Source of the DNA: Saccharum officinarum
Taxonomy: Eukaryota; Streptophyta; Magnoliopsida; Poales; Poaceae
Assembly: GCA_020631735.1 (NCBI GenBank)
Contig: CM036158.1
Span: 85,251,421-85,315,420 of the forward strand
Length of the DNA: 64,000 nucleotides
Direction of reading: 5' to 3'
Shown: one piece after another, positions 1-9,987 of the stretch
Layout: each line of letters begins with the position of its first letter
How positions within the stretch are numbered: position 1 is the stretch's first letter
Notes under the pieces: model-generated
What the model was told of the DNA's origin: nothing
The model's input: only the letters and a program-made list of their open reading frames with translations
Database searches by the model: none
Translations under genes and position numbers: made by a program

Positions 1-228
1 AAGTGTCCGTGTTGCGGTGCTCCGCGGGGCTAGCTGACGACGGGGTGCTCTTCCTCCAGTGGACTTGCGGCAGTCTGCTTCGTGCGGGCCATCTGTAGCA
101 CAAGTTTTAAATTACCCGGTGAGAACATATTTTAGTTGAGGTCACTTTTATCGAAATGGGATATCCCTTTTATAAGGGGAGGAATGCATGCCATGAATGG
201 AATGCACAACAATATGATGCATGCACGA
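1..228 (-). pseudogene. Second copy of the H3-tail ORF start and leader of the Tekay element
   Basis: This segment matches 9106-9335 almost base for base. It holds the leader and the start of the H3-tail ORF (ATG at 92-90) of another copy of the same chromovirus. Compared with the right copy it lacks single bases in C/G runs; the first loss falls at codon 8-9, so the frame breaks just after the residues ARTKQTA. It lies beyond the 3' LTR of the element at 3360-9987, so it is internal sequence of a neighbouring copy and not host DNA. Whether this is a real tandem arrangement or an assembly product of the adjacent gap cannot be told here. Confidence 0.8.
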
Positions 229-328
229 NNNNNNNNNNNNNNNNNNNNNNNNNNNNNNNNNNNNNNNNNNNNNNNNNNNNNNNNNNNNNNNNNNNNNNNN
301 NNNNNNNNNNNNNNNNNNNNNNNNNNNN
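229..328. other. Assembly gap of exactly 100 N
   Basis: There are exactly 100 N, the conventional size for an unknown gap. By alignment to the right copy, the sequence stops at the equivalent of 9335 and resumes at the equivalent of 10863, so about 1.53 kb is expected to be missing: roughly 650 bp of leader with the primer-binding site and about 875 bp of LTR. Confidence 0.9.
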
Positions 329-3300
329 CACCGAGTCAACATTCAGGTAAAGTCGCGAGCTTGCCAGGAACCACATGTACCCGGGGGCGCCCGACTGCTC
401 TTTGGCCTTATCATCGCGCCCCCGTTTCCTGCCACTACTGCTCCGGTACAGTGCGTTGCGGGCAATCTACTCGGCCCGAATAATCTCCCGGCTTCGCGGT
501 CGAAAGTACTTTATCCGGCCAGCTAAATGTGAGGCATGCGTTCAACATGACCCGAGGCCCGACATCGGACGGTCCTTAATCGACACAGACGGAAGACACT
601 ACAGTCCAGAACCCTGCAAGCTTCCGCCCGGTCTCACATTCATTCCCACACTTAGTTATTCTCACATGACAATTCTTTCACATAAAACCAGGTAATCCCC
701 TATAGCTCGCGGATGACAGGCAATCACCCGACTTCTACCGGGTCTAAGCAAGCTAAGCAATTATTGACCGTGGACACCAGGGTGACAAGGATCGGTAAAC
801 AAGGTGGAACAAGGTATAATGCAGCAACGTTTGCAAACAACTCCTAAACTTAATGCATCAGATTAAGTAAAATTAATAAATAATTATTTGCAAACCGGGG
901 AGAAATGCTCCGGGCTTGCCTCGCTCGAAGGTACTGGGACGATGTCGGGGCACTCCGGAAGCTCTTCACCGGACTCCTCTTCTACTTCCTGGGCTCCGGC
1001 TCCTCGGGCTGCTCCTCTGCGTCCTCGGGAACAACTGCCGGAACCACTTCCTGCGATCCTGTATGATGCAGAAGTATGAGTGCAATATGCATCGGTGCAT
1101 TGCAGGTGACATGAGATGATGATGATGCGGAATGCATGCGATGTAACGAATGTATTACGTCATCGGATTATGTGGAACTTATGACTCTTCTACAAGGTAG
1201 TCTACGTCATCCAAGAACATGTACTCGAAACTACCAACACTAGTTTCTACCATCGAGAGTATTGAAACAATCAAGATGCTTCAAAGATACACCAAAGTAT
1301 ATTTTCCAACTAACTTTGCATTAAGAATAAATAGAAACCCTAATTAGTCCTATGGTTGAACAGCAACACATATTTTAGTAGCTCAGAAAAATCTTATAAA
1401 ATTACAGTGGATTACTAATATCAAGAATAGCTTGACACAAAATTTTACTGCATTTGGATAATTAGAACTTACTATACAAAAATAACAAACTATGGCCTAA
1501 AATAGATTTAAAATACTTTACATTATGAAAAGTATCAAACAACAGATTTAGGAATTTTCCTACTATCTATTACCTAAACAAACACTATAGAAAAATTATC
1601 ACTTGCATGTTTTATTCAAATTTATTTAAATAACAAAATAACAATTATTGGTATAGAAAGCATTTGAACTGCAACTATAATTTTTCTACAGAACAACAAG
1701 ATATAAAATTTCCCTAGAAAGTACATGACACAAAAAGATTAATAAATTTGGAATCATATTTTTCTGACTTTCTAGGATTTATTAAGTATTTATCAAGAAA
1801 ATAGCCATTTACTATTTAATTATAAACTCTACAGAAAAGTACATTCAAATATGACATGCAACAATTTTATACCATAGATCTGGTCCCAAAGAGTCCATAG
1901 AAATTTGTTTCATCAAATTTGGAGCTAAAATGAGCAAGTTACAATTTTTTTTTCTAAAGCATTTATACATTTTCTGAAAAATCATTTCCAAAAATCCTTT
2001 TTAATCCAGTCGCTGAAACGGCTAGACGCACCGGCGATCTACACCACGCGCGCGCACACAGAACAGACAGGCGGGCCCGCGGGTCAACCGGCCCACGCGT
2101 CAGCCGCTCCGAGTCAAGGAGGGCGCTGACCGCGCGGATCTCGACGACGGCGAGGTCGCCGGCGACGAGGTCACCACCGTCGTGATCCTCAAGGCGAGGC
2201 GGTCCCGTTGAGATCATTAGCCCTGACCGAGGAGCTCGAAATCGAGCTTGCCACGGCCATGGCGGCTCGCGGCGCTGCTCACCGGCGGGAGCTCCTCTCC
2301 GCCACGGCGGCACGGGAGATGGTGCCGAGCACCGGGAGGAGGCGAAAACAGATGCTCGCGCGAGTGAGGGAAAAGAAGAGGCGGAGGCGGGGTTCCACGG
2401 AGCGGAGAACCACGGTGAGCTCGGCGGAACTCCGGCGAGCGATTGGCGGCTGTGGAGCTTACCGCGAGATGAGGTGAGCACGGGGTGCGCCAGAGAGAGA
2501 GGAAGCTCGTGGCGAGATGGAGAGGTCTGCGGTGGCCGGAGCTCGTCGAACGCGCGCGCGTCCGGCGAGCGCGTGCGGTGGCGAGGCGGAAACGGCAGCT
2601 GCGCTCGGTGAACAAGCGAGGAGGCAGACGGAGGGGAATGGCGAGGCGCTGCGCGGGGGGTTAAGGCGTGGCGCTCGCGCTGGTGGGGCGACCGGCACCC
2701 GGCCGCGTGGCCGGCATGCGGCCGCCACGCGGCGTGCGTCTGCCGGAGCGCCAGCGCCGCGCGGGGAGGGCGCGGGCGGAGGAGGAGAGGCCGGCTGGGC
2801 CTGGCCGAGGCGGGGCAGCGCGGCGCGCGCGCCGGTGAGCGGGCCGACTCTGGCTCTGGGCCGAATCGGGCGGCGGCCCGCGGAAAAGAAATGAAATTTT
2901 TGATTTTCGATTTTCAAATTTAAATGCATTTCAAACTTCAAACCCAATTTTGAACAAGAAGAAAGCATTTTATGGATTTGGCCCAAAAATAAAAGTTGCT
3001 CAAAATTAAATTCTCTACAACTTTGATTAAGGGGCCATCTCAAAATTCTTGATAGATTTTGAATGACAAAATAAAAGCTAAAATAGGGAAAATTTTGAAT
3101 ATTTTTCATAATTATTTTTAAGCAAGTTTTGACAAATTTTTGAGATCCAAAATTTGAACTAGGGTTCCAAGTGATCTAGAATTATAGTTGCAAGGCTTTG
3201 ATATAATGTGATTATCATATTATTATAGTCATTAAATATAGCATGTTTAAGCTTTTATTTAATCAAATTATACCATTATCATACATGATTATAATGATAT

Positions 3301-3359
3301 GAATGCTATGCAATATGATTGCCATGCAAAAATGCATTGCGTAACACCGGAGTGTTACA
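329..3359 (-). repeat. 3' LTR of the Tekay-type chromovirus (outer part lost in the gap)
   Basis: Read on the minus strand, the LTR begins at 3359 with TGTAACACTCCGG, directly after a G-rich polypurine tract. It corresponds to 10863-13963 of the other LTR. It contains an AT-rich part (about 1150-1990), a very GC-rich block (about 2030-2890) and an AT-rich terminal part. The two LTRs differ mainly by one-base indels in homopolymers plus scattered substitutions. Long ORFs in the GC-rich block are not preserved between the two copies and are not called as genes. Confidence 0.88.
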
Positions 3360-5949
3360 GCCCTCCCCCCTTATAAAAATCTCGTCCCGAGATTTGGGTT
3401 ACGAACCATTTATTATAAAAATCTTCATAGGCGTTCTTTAAGTATTCACCCGTTTCCCAAGATGCATCCCCTTCATCGTGATGACTCCATTGTATCTTAT
3501 ATGTTTTCACCACACTGTTTCGAGTAGCCCTTTCCTTGGTATCCAATACTCGAACTGGTTGCTCACGATACACCAAATCTGACTTTAGTTTTATGCCTCG
3601 AGGTTCAATCCTTTCCTCTGGAACGCGCAAACATTTCTTGAGATGTGATACATGAAAAACTGGGAATATAGCACCCATTGACTCTGGTAAATCCAATTTG
3701 TAAGCCACAGGACCCTTCCGTTCCAGGATTTTATAAGGTCCCACAAATCTGGCGGCCAGCTTTCTGCGCACACCAAATCTTTTCTTTTTCATTGGCGTAA
3801 CTTTTAGATAGACATAGTCACCAACTTCGAACACAAGCGGTCTCCTTCTCTTATCTGCATAACTTTTCTGACGTGACTGGGCTGCTCTCATATTCTGCTG
3901 GATGATATGAACTTTCCTTTCGGCTTCTTCTACGAAGTCAATACCATAATACCTTCTTTCTCCGGGCTCAATCCAGTTTAACGGTGTTCTACACTTTCGG
4001 CCATACAGAGCCTCAAAAGGTGCCATCTTGATACTCTCTTGATAGCTGTTATTGTATGAGAACTCTGCTAATGGTAACCATGACTCCCATGAACCTCTGG
4101 AAGACAACACACAGGCTCTTAACATATCTTCTAGAACAGCATTAACTCTCTCAGTTTGACCATCTGTTTGAGGATGATAGGCAGTGCTACGAATCAGACT
4201 AGTCCCCAAACCTTTGTGCAAGTGCTCCCAAAAGTGAGCAGTGAACTGTGACCCTCTGTCAGACACTATAGTCTTTGGTATGCCATGCAACCTCACAATC
4301 TCTGCAATATACTTCTCAGCATATTGAGGTGGTCTATATTCCGTTTTGACAGGCAAAAAGTGGGCTGTCTTAGTAAGACGATCCACAATTACCCAAATGG
4401 AATCGTGACCTTTTTGAGTAGTGGGTAGACCCGTGATAAAATCCATACTTATGTCATCCCACTTCCAACTCGGTACTGACAAAGGTTGTAGCATTCCGGC
4501 AGGCTTCATGTGAATTGCTTTTACTCTACAACATGTGTCACATCTGGCTACATACGCTGCAATTTCCTTCTTCATTTTGGTCCACCAATAACGAGGTCTT
4601 AGTTCTTGATACATTTTACTGCTGCCAGGATGAATAGACAACTTAGAGAGATGAGCTTCATCCAAAATTTTATTCTTAAGCTCTCTATCCTTTGGAACAA
4701 CAAGACGGTTGTCGAACCACAACACATCCTGCTCATCCACCCTGAAGTGTTTCGAGGGTTCTTCTTGAATCTTCTTTTTGATGTGGAATATCCCCTTGTC
4801 TGTTTTCTGACCTTCTATAATCTTACTCTCCAAGGAACAACTGACCTGAATACTTTGTAGCACGGCAGGGTGCATTAGATCGAAACCATCTTCAAGCAAG
4901 GGTTGCACATTCAGACAATGTGACTTTCTGCTTAAAGCATCAGCTACCACATTGGCTTTCCCAGGGTGATACTGTACATTCAAGTTGTAGTCTTTGATCA
5001 GTTCTAACCATCTTCGCTGTCTCATGTTCAATTCTGGTTGGGTGAAAATGTACTTGAGACTCTTATGATCGGTGAAAATATTGCACACATTACCCAGTAG
5101 ATAGTGTCTCCAAATTTTCAAGGCATGCACTACAGCGGCAAGCTCAAGATCATGGGTCGGATAATTGATTTCATGTTTTCTCAACTGCCGGGAGGCATAA
5201 GCAATTACTCTTCCTTCTTGCATTAGCACACACCCTAATCCTGTTTTTGATGCGTCGCAGAACACATCAAAAGGTTTCTCGATGTCGGGTTGTGCAAGAA
5301 CTGGAGCAGTGGTCAACAGTTTCCGCAAGGTATGGAAAGCTGTCTCACACTCCTCTGTCCACGCAAACTTGTGATCTTTCTGTAACAGACTTGTCATAGG
5401 CTTGGCAATCTTCGAGAAGTCTGGGATAAAACGGCGATAGTAACCCGCTAACCCTAGGAAACTCCTGACTTCTGACACTGTGGTTGGAGTCTTCCAATCC
5501 ATAACCTCTTGCACTTTACTCGGATCTACAGAAACTCCATTCTCAGATAGGATATGACCGAGGAAAGGAACTTTCTTCAACCAAAATTCACATTTGCTGA
5601 ACTTAGCATATAACTTATGATCTCTCAGCCTGGTCAAGACAATTCTCAGATGCTCTTCATGCTCTTTCTCGTTTTCAGAGTATACTAGAATGTCATCAAT
5701 GAAGACAACTACAAACTTGTCCAACTCTGGCATGAAAACTGTATTCATCAGATACATAAAATATGCAGGAGCATTTGTTAGTCCAAATGACATAACAAGA
5801 TACTCGTACAACCCGTATCTGGTAGAAAAGGCGGTTTTCGGAACATCTTGAGGTCTAATCTTTATCTGATGATACCCAGACCTTAAGTCTATCTTGGAGA
5901 ACACTCTGGCTTTAGCTAACTGATCAAACAGAACATCAATATGAGGCAA
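3355..5949 (-). CDS. pol: Tekay-type chromovirus pol: RT, RNase H, integrase, chromodomain-like end
   Basis: This is an 864-codon open frame continuing the protease/RT frame upstream. Visible domains: RT with D21 and FIDD (84-86 region); RNase H with D232, E269, D294 and D337; integrase zinc finger H433, H440, C470, C473; integrase core D503, D564, E600 with the usual 35-residue D-E spacing; a GPY/F motif at 737-739; and a chromodomain-like segment at about 796-846 with the conserved YKIQW and SWE elements. The first Met is not the true start, because the RT begins in the upstream frame and the two are joined by a one-base break near 5945. The stop codon TAA is the first TAA of the LTR's TGTAACA. 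Domain order RT-RH-IN-chromodomain and the ~4 kb LTR fit Ty3/gypsy, chromovirus, Tekay/Del clade. Confidence 0.92.
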   Translation of the reverse strand: MPHIDVLFDQLAKARVFSKIDLRSGYHQIKIRPQDVPKTAFSTRYGLYEYLVMSFGLTNAPAYFMYLMNTVFMPELDKFVVVFIDDILVYSENEKEHEEHLRIVLTRLRDHKLYAKFSKCEFWLKKVPFLGHILSENGVSVDPSKVQEVMDWKTPTTVSEVRSFLGLAGYYRRFIPDFSKIAKPMTSLLQKDHKFAWTEECETAFHTLRKLLTTAPVLAQPDIEKPFDVFCDASKTGLGCVLMQEGRVIAYASRQLRKHEINYPTHDLELAAVVHALKIWRHYLLGNVCNIFTDHKSLKYIFTQPELNMRQRRWLELIKDYNLNVQYHPGKANVVADALSRKSHCLNVQPLLEDGFDLMHPAVLQSIQVSCSLESKIIEGQKTDKGIFHIKKKIQEEPSKHFRVDEQDVLWFDNRLVVPKDRELKNKILDEAHLSKLSIHPGSSKMYQELRPRYWWTKMKKEIAAYVARCDTCCRVKAIHMKPAGMLQPLSVPSWKWDDISMDFITGLPTTQKGHDSIWVIVDRLTKTAHFLPVKTEYRPPQYAEKYIAEIVRLHGIPKTIVSDRGSQFTAHFWEHLHKGLGTSLIRSTAYHPQTDGQTERVNAVLEDMLRACVLSSRGSWESWLPLAEFSYNNSYQESIKMAPFEALYGRKCRTPLNWIEPGERRYYGIDFVEEAERKVHIIQQNMRAAQSRQKSYADKRRRPLVFEVGDYVYLKVTPMKKKRFGVRRKLAARFVGPYKILERKGPVAYKLDLPESMGAIFPVFHVSHLKKCLRVPEERIEPRGIKLKSDLVYREQPVRVLDTKERATRNSVVKTYKIQWSHHDEGDASWETGEYLKNAYEDFYNKWFVTQISGRDFYKGGGL
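3361..3370 (-). other. Polypurine tract of the Tekay element
   Basis: On the minus strand this is GGGGGGAGGG, followed by one C and then the LTR start TGTAACA. A purine run abutting the 3' LTR is the plus-strand primer site for reverse transcription. It confirms both the minus orientation and the LTR border at 3359. Confidence 0.85.
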
Positions 5950-7235
5950 GGATATTTATTCTTGATGGTTACAGCATTAAGAGGTCGGTAATCCACACAC
6001 ATCCTGAGAGTACCCTCTTTCTTTTTCTTTACAAACAAGGCAGGACATCCCCATTCAGACTTACTTGGGCGAATAAACCCCTTTTTTAACAACTCTTCCA
6101 ACTGTTTCTTCAACTCAGCTAACTCATCCGGAGGCATCCGATAAGGTCTCCTCGAAATTGGAGCTGTCCCGGGGATCAACTCGATTCCAAACTCAACATC
6201 TCTGTCTGGAGGAAGGCCAGGCAACTCGTCTGGAAACACATCCGGGAACTCACATACTACTGGGATCTGATGGATAGGAGCAACTTCCATGGCACAGGTC
6301 ACACTCACAAGATCTGTTCTTTTAGGCAATGGTACCTGGAAAGTACCCTCTGCCTGGGGATCTTTAAGGGTAAGCATCCGACTGCTTGTATCTATGACTG
6401 CTTCCCAGTCTTTCATCCAGTTCATTCCTATTATTACATCCAAAACTAGTCCAGGCATAACTACCAGGTTCACTCGGAACTTCCGACTACCTAACTCAAG
6501 GGTTGCCCCTCTAACCATCTTATTGGTTAACACATCAGCTCCTGCTGAACTTATGCGATAACCATAACTCAATTCTGTGCATAGTTGTTCATGCTTCCGT
6601 GCAAATGCTTGACTCATAAAAGAATGCGAAGATCCAGAATCAAAAAGAACAACTGCAGGGTGATGGTTCACAAGAAACTTACCAGCAGTTACGGGCTCTC
6701 CCTCAGGAACTTCATCAATGGCGGTGTGGTGTACACGAGCATTGTAAGTCTGTTGCTTCTTTTTAGGCGGATAAGGGCAGAACTTTGAAAAGTGGCCTGG
6801 CTGACCACAGTTGTAGCAGGGCCCTTTCACTGTACCAGCAGACCCTATAGCTCCCTTGGAGTTGCTCTGTTCTGCAGCTGCGCTGGTCTTTGTTGGCGGC
6901 ACTGCGATCTTGTACGGTTTCTGTGGCCCCTTGTAATTCTGGGTTTTATGCTGCGGCGGCCTGAACCTCGCACCAGGTGCGGACGGACGATAAGATGAAC
7001 GGTTGGCAGGGACAACTCTGGACTGGGATGGTCCTGACTCGAACACTCTCTTGCGGTTCTTGGATGCGGTGTAAGCATTATTGTTCTTCTCTTGCTTCAA
7101 ACAGTCACTGATAAAGTCGTTGAATCTGTTGCGGGTATTGGTACCCACATGCTTCATCATCTTCGGACTCAACCCTCTCTTGAAACTAGCAATCTTCTTT
7201 GCATCTGTGTCAACCATGTCTGGGCATAGCGGCAC
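5916..7235 (-). pseudogene. gag-pol: Tekay-type gag C-terminus, zinc knuckle, protease and RT start
   Basis: This is a 439-codon frame. In order it holds the end of the capsid-like Gag region (1-60), a basic linker (60-135), a CCHC zinc knuckle [14 protein letters not shown] (140-153, about 6818-6776), an aspartic protease with [10 protein letters not shown] (197-206, about 6641) and the first part of RT (from about 360, with [14 protein letters not shown] near 410-424). It runs out of frame at about 5945, where the RT continues in the 3355-5949 frame. At its 5' end it joins the preceding Gag frame through another break between about 7215 and 7325. The breaks are one-base events near homopolymers and may be sequencing errors rather than mutations. 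Confidence 0.88.
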
Positions 7236-7874
7236 AAGTTATTAAAGGCATGCAGATACTGTGTCACCGTCTTGGTACCCTGATTCAAGGCTAAAAACTC
7301 TCCAAGCTTCATCTCAACCAACCCTGGGGAATATAAACTCCCTTAAAAGCTTCAGTGAAATCCCTCCAAGAGATCTGGGCATTAGGAGGAAAAGTACTGC
7401 GGTGATGCTTCCACCACATTCCTGCTGGTCCTTGTAACTGATGTGCAGCATACTCTACTTTCAGAACTTCTGTCATCCTTAACACACGGAACTTATCTTC
7501 CATAGTGTTAATCCATTCTTCGGCATCAAGTGGCTCTGCTGCTTCTTTGAAAATAGGTGGCCTCGTATCCATGAAATCCTTGAAACTGCTGTACTGGTTC
7601 ACTCCATGGCCACCACCTTGGTTATTTCCTCTTTGAACATTTTCCGCGATGGTACGCAGAAAGTCTTCCATATTCCTCTGTGATTGTTCAGTACTGCGTT
7701 GACTTCCAAGAAACTGTGTGAAGAACATTTCTGCGGTAAGCGGCGGAGGAGGGGCAAATGTGGTTCTGGACGTGGTTCCTGGTGGTTGACATTGTTGGCA
7801 CCACTTCCACCAGCTCCTGCACCGTTGCCACCAGTCTCAGCGGCTTCGTACGTAGCACGACGAGTGTTGGCCAT
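7218..7874 (-). pseudogene. gag: Tekay-type gag, N-terminal part, frame-broken
   Basis: Gag should start at the ATG at 7874-7872 (MANTRRATYEAA...), immediately preceded by CAG. After a Gly/Ala-rich start the frame is lost near 7745 in a GGCGGAGGAGGGG run. It continues at 7728-7309 with the conserved Gag segments PPIFKEAAEPLDAEEWI and AHQLQGPAGMWW, typical of the retrotransposon Gag family (PF03732), then breaks again near 7325. Gag forms the virus-like particle. The conserved protein sequence on both sides of each break indicates recent or artefactual indels. Confidence 0.85.
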
Positions 7875-7877
7875 CTG
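7875..7877 (-). promoter_or_regulatory. Possible 3' splice site abutting gag ATG
   Basis: On the minus strand the sequence is AATATGCAG followed directly by ATGGCC. The same CAG-ATGGCC arrangement precedes the H3-tail ORF at 9202-9197. A candidate donor, CG/GTAAGT, lies in the leader at 9723-9717. Use of these sites is inference and has no RNA support here. Confidence 0.3.
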
Positions 7878-8201
7878 CATATTTCAGCAACAAGCACCAT
7901 TGAGTGAAGTTGTAAAATTGTGTCCGAAGGAACAATCATGCCATACTGAATTCATTGGAGAGAACAAGTCATACAAGAAAACAGAGGCGCAATAATTTCA
8001 TTCCAATTGAACAACAGCACCAATTAAGTTACTTTAAAAGCAACATCGCGTTCCATACAACCATGTTGCCAGCATACATACACTGGACTTTTATGCGTTC
8101 GGGTATCGCATACACAACCAAACTCCAAAGATCATCAGTCTCAAGGTCGAACAGGATACATCATGATACATGGAACCCAAAAGAAGGCCATCGCGTCACG
8201 C

Positions 8202-8714
8202 CTAGCTACTAACGCATGACACTATCCTACTCCTCGGGCCATCGTCGATGTCGGAGGCGTCGCCATCGCTACCCTCAGCTGCAGCGTCGTCGTCGATGTC
8301 CATCTGAGCGGCGTTCGGAGGAGCATACGGGCCCATCCCGTTGTAGAGGGCATGGAACTCTTCATGCAAGTTGGCATTGTACTCTTCTAGCTCCTCGACC
8401 CTCTGCCTCAGAAGGTCTCTCTCGTTCCAGGCTTCATTCCTTTCTTGTACTAGCTGCTCCAACAAGCGATCTGCATTCCTGTTGGCCTGAGTCAGCCTCT
8501 GTACTTGCTGCATGGAACTCTCGCCTCTCTCGAGAGCTCGGTCCCGCTGCAAGCTCATATCAGCCAACTGCTCCTGCAAGCTAGCTATGGCACGCGCTTG
8601 CTTTTTCTTCTGCTTCCTTGCTTCAAGCCGATCATCACCACGTAGGCCAGTCAAGGTCCAATAGGTATTCTCCAGACCTTGGTATGCTCTGATGGCTGCA
8701 TACATGGCACTCAT
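8202..8714 (-). CDS. Coiled-coil, acidic-tail half of the element's extra ORF
   Basis: This is a 170-codon open frame from ATG at 8714; the frame is open further upstream to about 8813. Residues ~30-115 are rich in E/K/R/Q with regularly spaced L/A (LEARKQKKKQARAIASLQEQ and following) and predict a long coiled coil. The end is acidic (MDIDDDAAAEGSDGD). It lies between the H3-tail ORF and gag, in the element's orientation. Its ATG overlaps the stop of the preceding frame as ATGA, but reading upstream in its own frame gives continuous sensible protein back to the break near 8813. I infer one original protein split by a single missing base, not two genes. No catalytic motif is visible. Confidence 0.7.
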   Translation of the reverse strand: MSAMYAAIRAYQGLENTYWTLTGLRGDDRLEARKQKKKQARAIASLQEQLADMSLQRDRALERGESSMQQVQRLTQANRNADRLLEQLVQERNEAWNERDLLRQRVEELEEYNANLHEEFHALYNGMGPYAPPNAAQMDIDDDAAAEGSDGDASDIDDGPRSRIVSCVSS

Positions 8715-9199
8715 GGTGTGATTGTCGCTAGCCAGTCCTTCACTGGGGCCTCTAACCAGGGCACTTCCTTGCGGCTGTACCCAAATGGCGTCGCGAGGAT
8801 CATCTCTCGGGAAGTACCGGCCAAAGCTGCTGCTAACTCATTGGGAAATCTGCTCATGATGTCTCGGATGACGCGAAAAGCTGCGCCCTCTGCACCCTCG
8901 ACTGGAGTGCGTCCTTCGAACTCCAAATGCCAACCATCCCATTCTGGCGCATCACCAAGAGCAGGGACGGTGATCTCTACCACAGCAAGTCCATCTTCAG
9001 CTAGCTGGCTCTCGCTCCAAGAGTAAACTGGCTCTTGTCCCTCCGGGTACCCCACATCATGGAGCACTCTCCAAAGCAAGGTGGGCATGCCAAACTCGCT
9101 TAGAAAAGTGTCCGTGTTGCGGTGCTCCCGCGGGGCTAGCTGACGACGGGGTGCTCTTCCTCCAGTGGACTTGCGGGCAGTCTGCTTCGTGCGGGCCAT
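8711..9199 (-). CDS. Histone H3-tail-like ORF of the Tekay element (H3 tail fused to a non-histone domain)
   Basis: Starting at the Met at 9199, the protein begins MARTKQTARKSTGGRAPRRQ. After Met removal, residues 1-13 are identical to the histone H3 tail, including R2, T3, K4, R8, K9, S10 and T11. Position 14, 18 and 23 lysines are arginine, and similarity stops after about residue 21. There is no histone fold. The remaining ~140 residues (W-rich, with WHLEFEGRTP and AAFRVIRDIMSRFPNELAAA) are an unrecognised domain. An in-frame Met at 9235 would add 12 residues and hide the tail; I prefer 9199 because CAG/ATGGCC mirrors the gag start. The frame leaves the conserved path near 8813 and ends at 8711. 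It sits between the primer-binding site and gag, where some plant gypsy elements carry extra ORFs. Confidence 0.8.
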   Translation of the reverse strand: MARTKQTARKSTGGRAPRRQLAPREHRNTDTFLSEFGMPTLLWRVLHDVGYPEGQEPVYSWSESQLAEDGLAVVEITVPALGDAPEWDGWHLEFEGRTPVEGAEGAAFRVIRDIMSRFPNELAAALAGTSREMILATPFGYSRKEVPWLEAPVKDWLATITP

Positions 9200-9202
9200 C
9201 TG
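9200..9202 (-). promoter_or_regulatory. Possible 3' splice site abutting the H3-tail ATG
   Basis: On the minus strand TTGTGCTACAG is followed directly by ATGGCC. Splicing here from a leader donor (for example GTAAGT at 9722-9717) would make the H3-tail Met the first AUG and remove the upstream in-frame Met. The polypyrimidine tract is weak. Confidence 0.3.
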
Positions 9203-9272
9203 TAGCACAAGTTTTAAATTACCCGGTGAGAACATATTTTAGTTGAGGTCACTTTTATCGAAATGGGATAAT

Positions 9273-9281
9273 CCTTTTATA
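9273..9281 (-). promoter_or_regulatory. TATA-like motif upstream of the H3-tail ORF
   Basis: The minus strand reads TATAAAAGG about 75 bases before the ATG at 9199, within the leader and outside the LTR. It could be chance or an internal promoter. The second copy shows the related TATAAAAGGGATATCCC at the same place. Confidence 0.25.
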
Positions 9282-9335
9282 AGGGAGGAATGCATGCCAT
9301 GAATGGAATGCACAAACAATATGATGCATGCACGA

Positions 9336-9970
9336 GTCTTACGTTCTCACAAACTTAGGAAAAAAAAAGCATCTAACGGTGAATTCGGTGGCATACAACG
9401 ATCTCTCATATACGTAACTAATTCGGTCTACACGATACGCTGTTATGTACCTGCAGAAAACTCATTTCAGCCCATTCCCCATGAATGCATGAAAGCAGTA
9501 AACCTACCTACACGCTTTACACGAATCCCCAGATGCGTGTACAACGGTAGTGACTACCCAAACACATCGTCCTATTGACGGCATCGCCTCAACGGACGGA
9601 ACACCCACACATGCGACACTTTTATAAAAACATGTGTAAAACATGTAATTATCCAAGTATCATATAAGCACTTTCCCTAGATCGGCGGTGTATCCGATCA
9701 TGCTCTCACAACTCACACTTACCGAAGCGTAGAGGTAACTGATCCATACATTACCACTCAATTAAGTGGCACTCATACAATAGCACGCCGTATGAGCAAC
9801 GAAAAAGAAATATGGTGCAGAACCCCAAGTTAGTACTTAAATAGCCACCTAGAGTCCTTAACTGGGCATACAGGATATGACCACTGGCACACTTTTTTTT
9901 AGTTTCAAAATCACACTTTTTAAGCAGGGTTTTGGTTTAAATACACTTATGAACAGTAATTACGCTAAAC
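9336..9970 (-). other. Untranslated leader of the Tekay element
   Basis: About 640 bases lie between the primer-binding site and the TATA-like motif without a supported gene. A splice-donor-like GTAAGT occurs at 9722-9717 (minus). Confidence 0.6.
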
Positions 9971-9987
9971 CATGCTCCGATGCCAGC
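9971..9987 (-). other. Primer-binding site, variant of initiator tRNA-Met type
   Basis: Directly after the LTR end TGTTACA, the minus strand reads GC then TGGCATCGGAGC and ATGG. The usual plant initiator-Met site is TGGTATCAGAGC, so 10 of 12 bases match. The position right at the LTR border supports the call despite the two transitions. Confidence 0.7.

Noticed and set aside
8711..8714. ATGA stop/start overlap as translational coupling between two ORFs
   Set aside because: The downstream frame is open and protein-like well upstream of this ATG, so a frame break near 8813 explains it better; kept only as an alternative.
8711..9235. A genuine histone H3 gene or H3 pseudogene
   Set aside because: Only the first ~21 residues resemble H3; the histone fold is absent and the rest is unrelated. 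It lies inside a retrotransposon.
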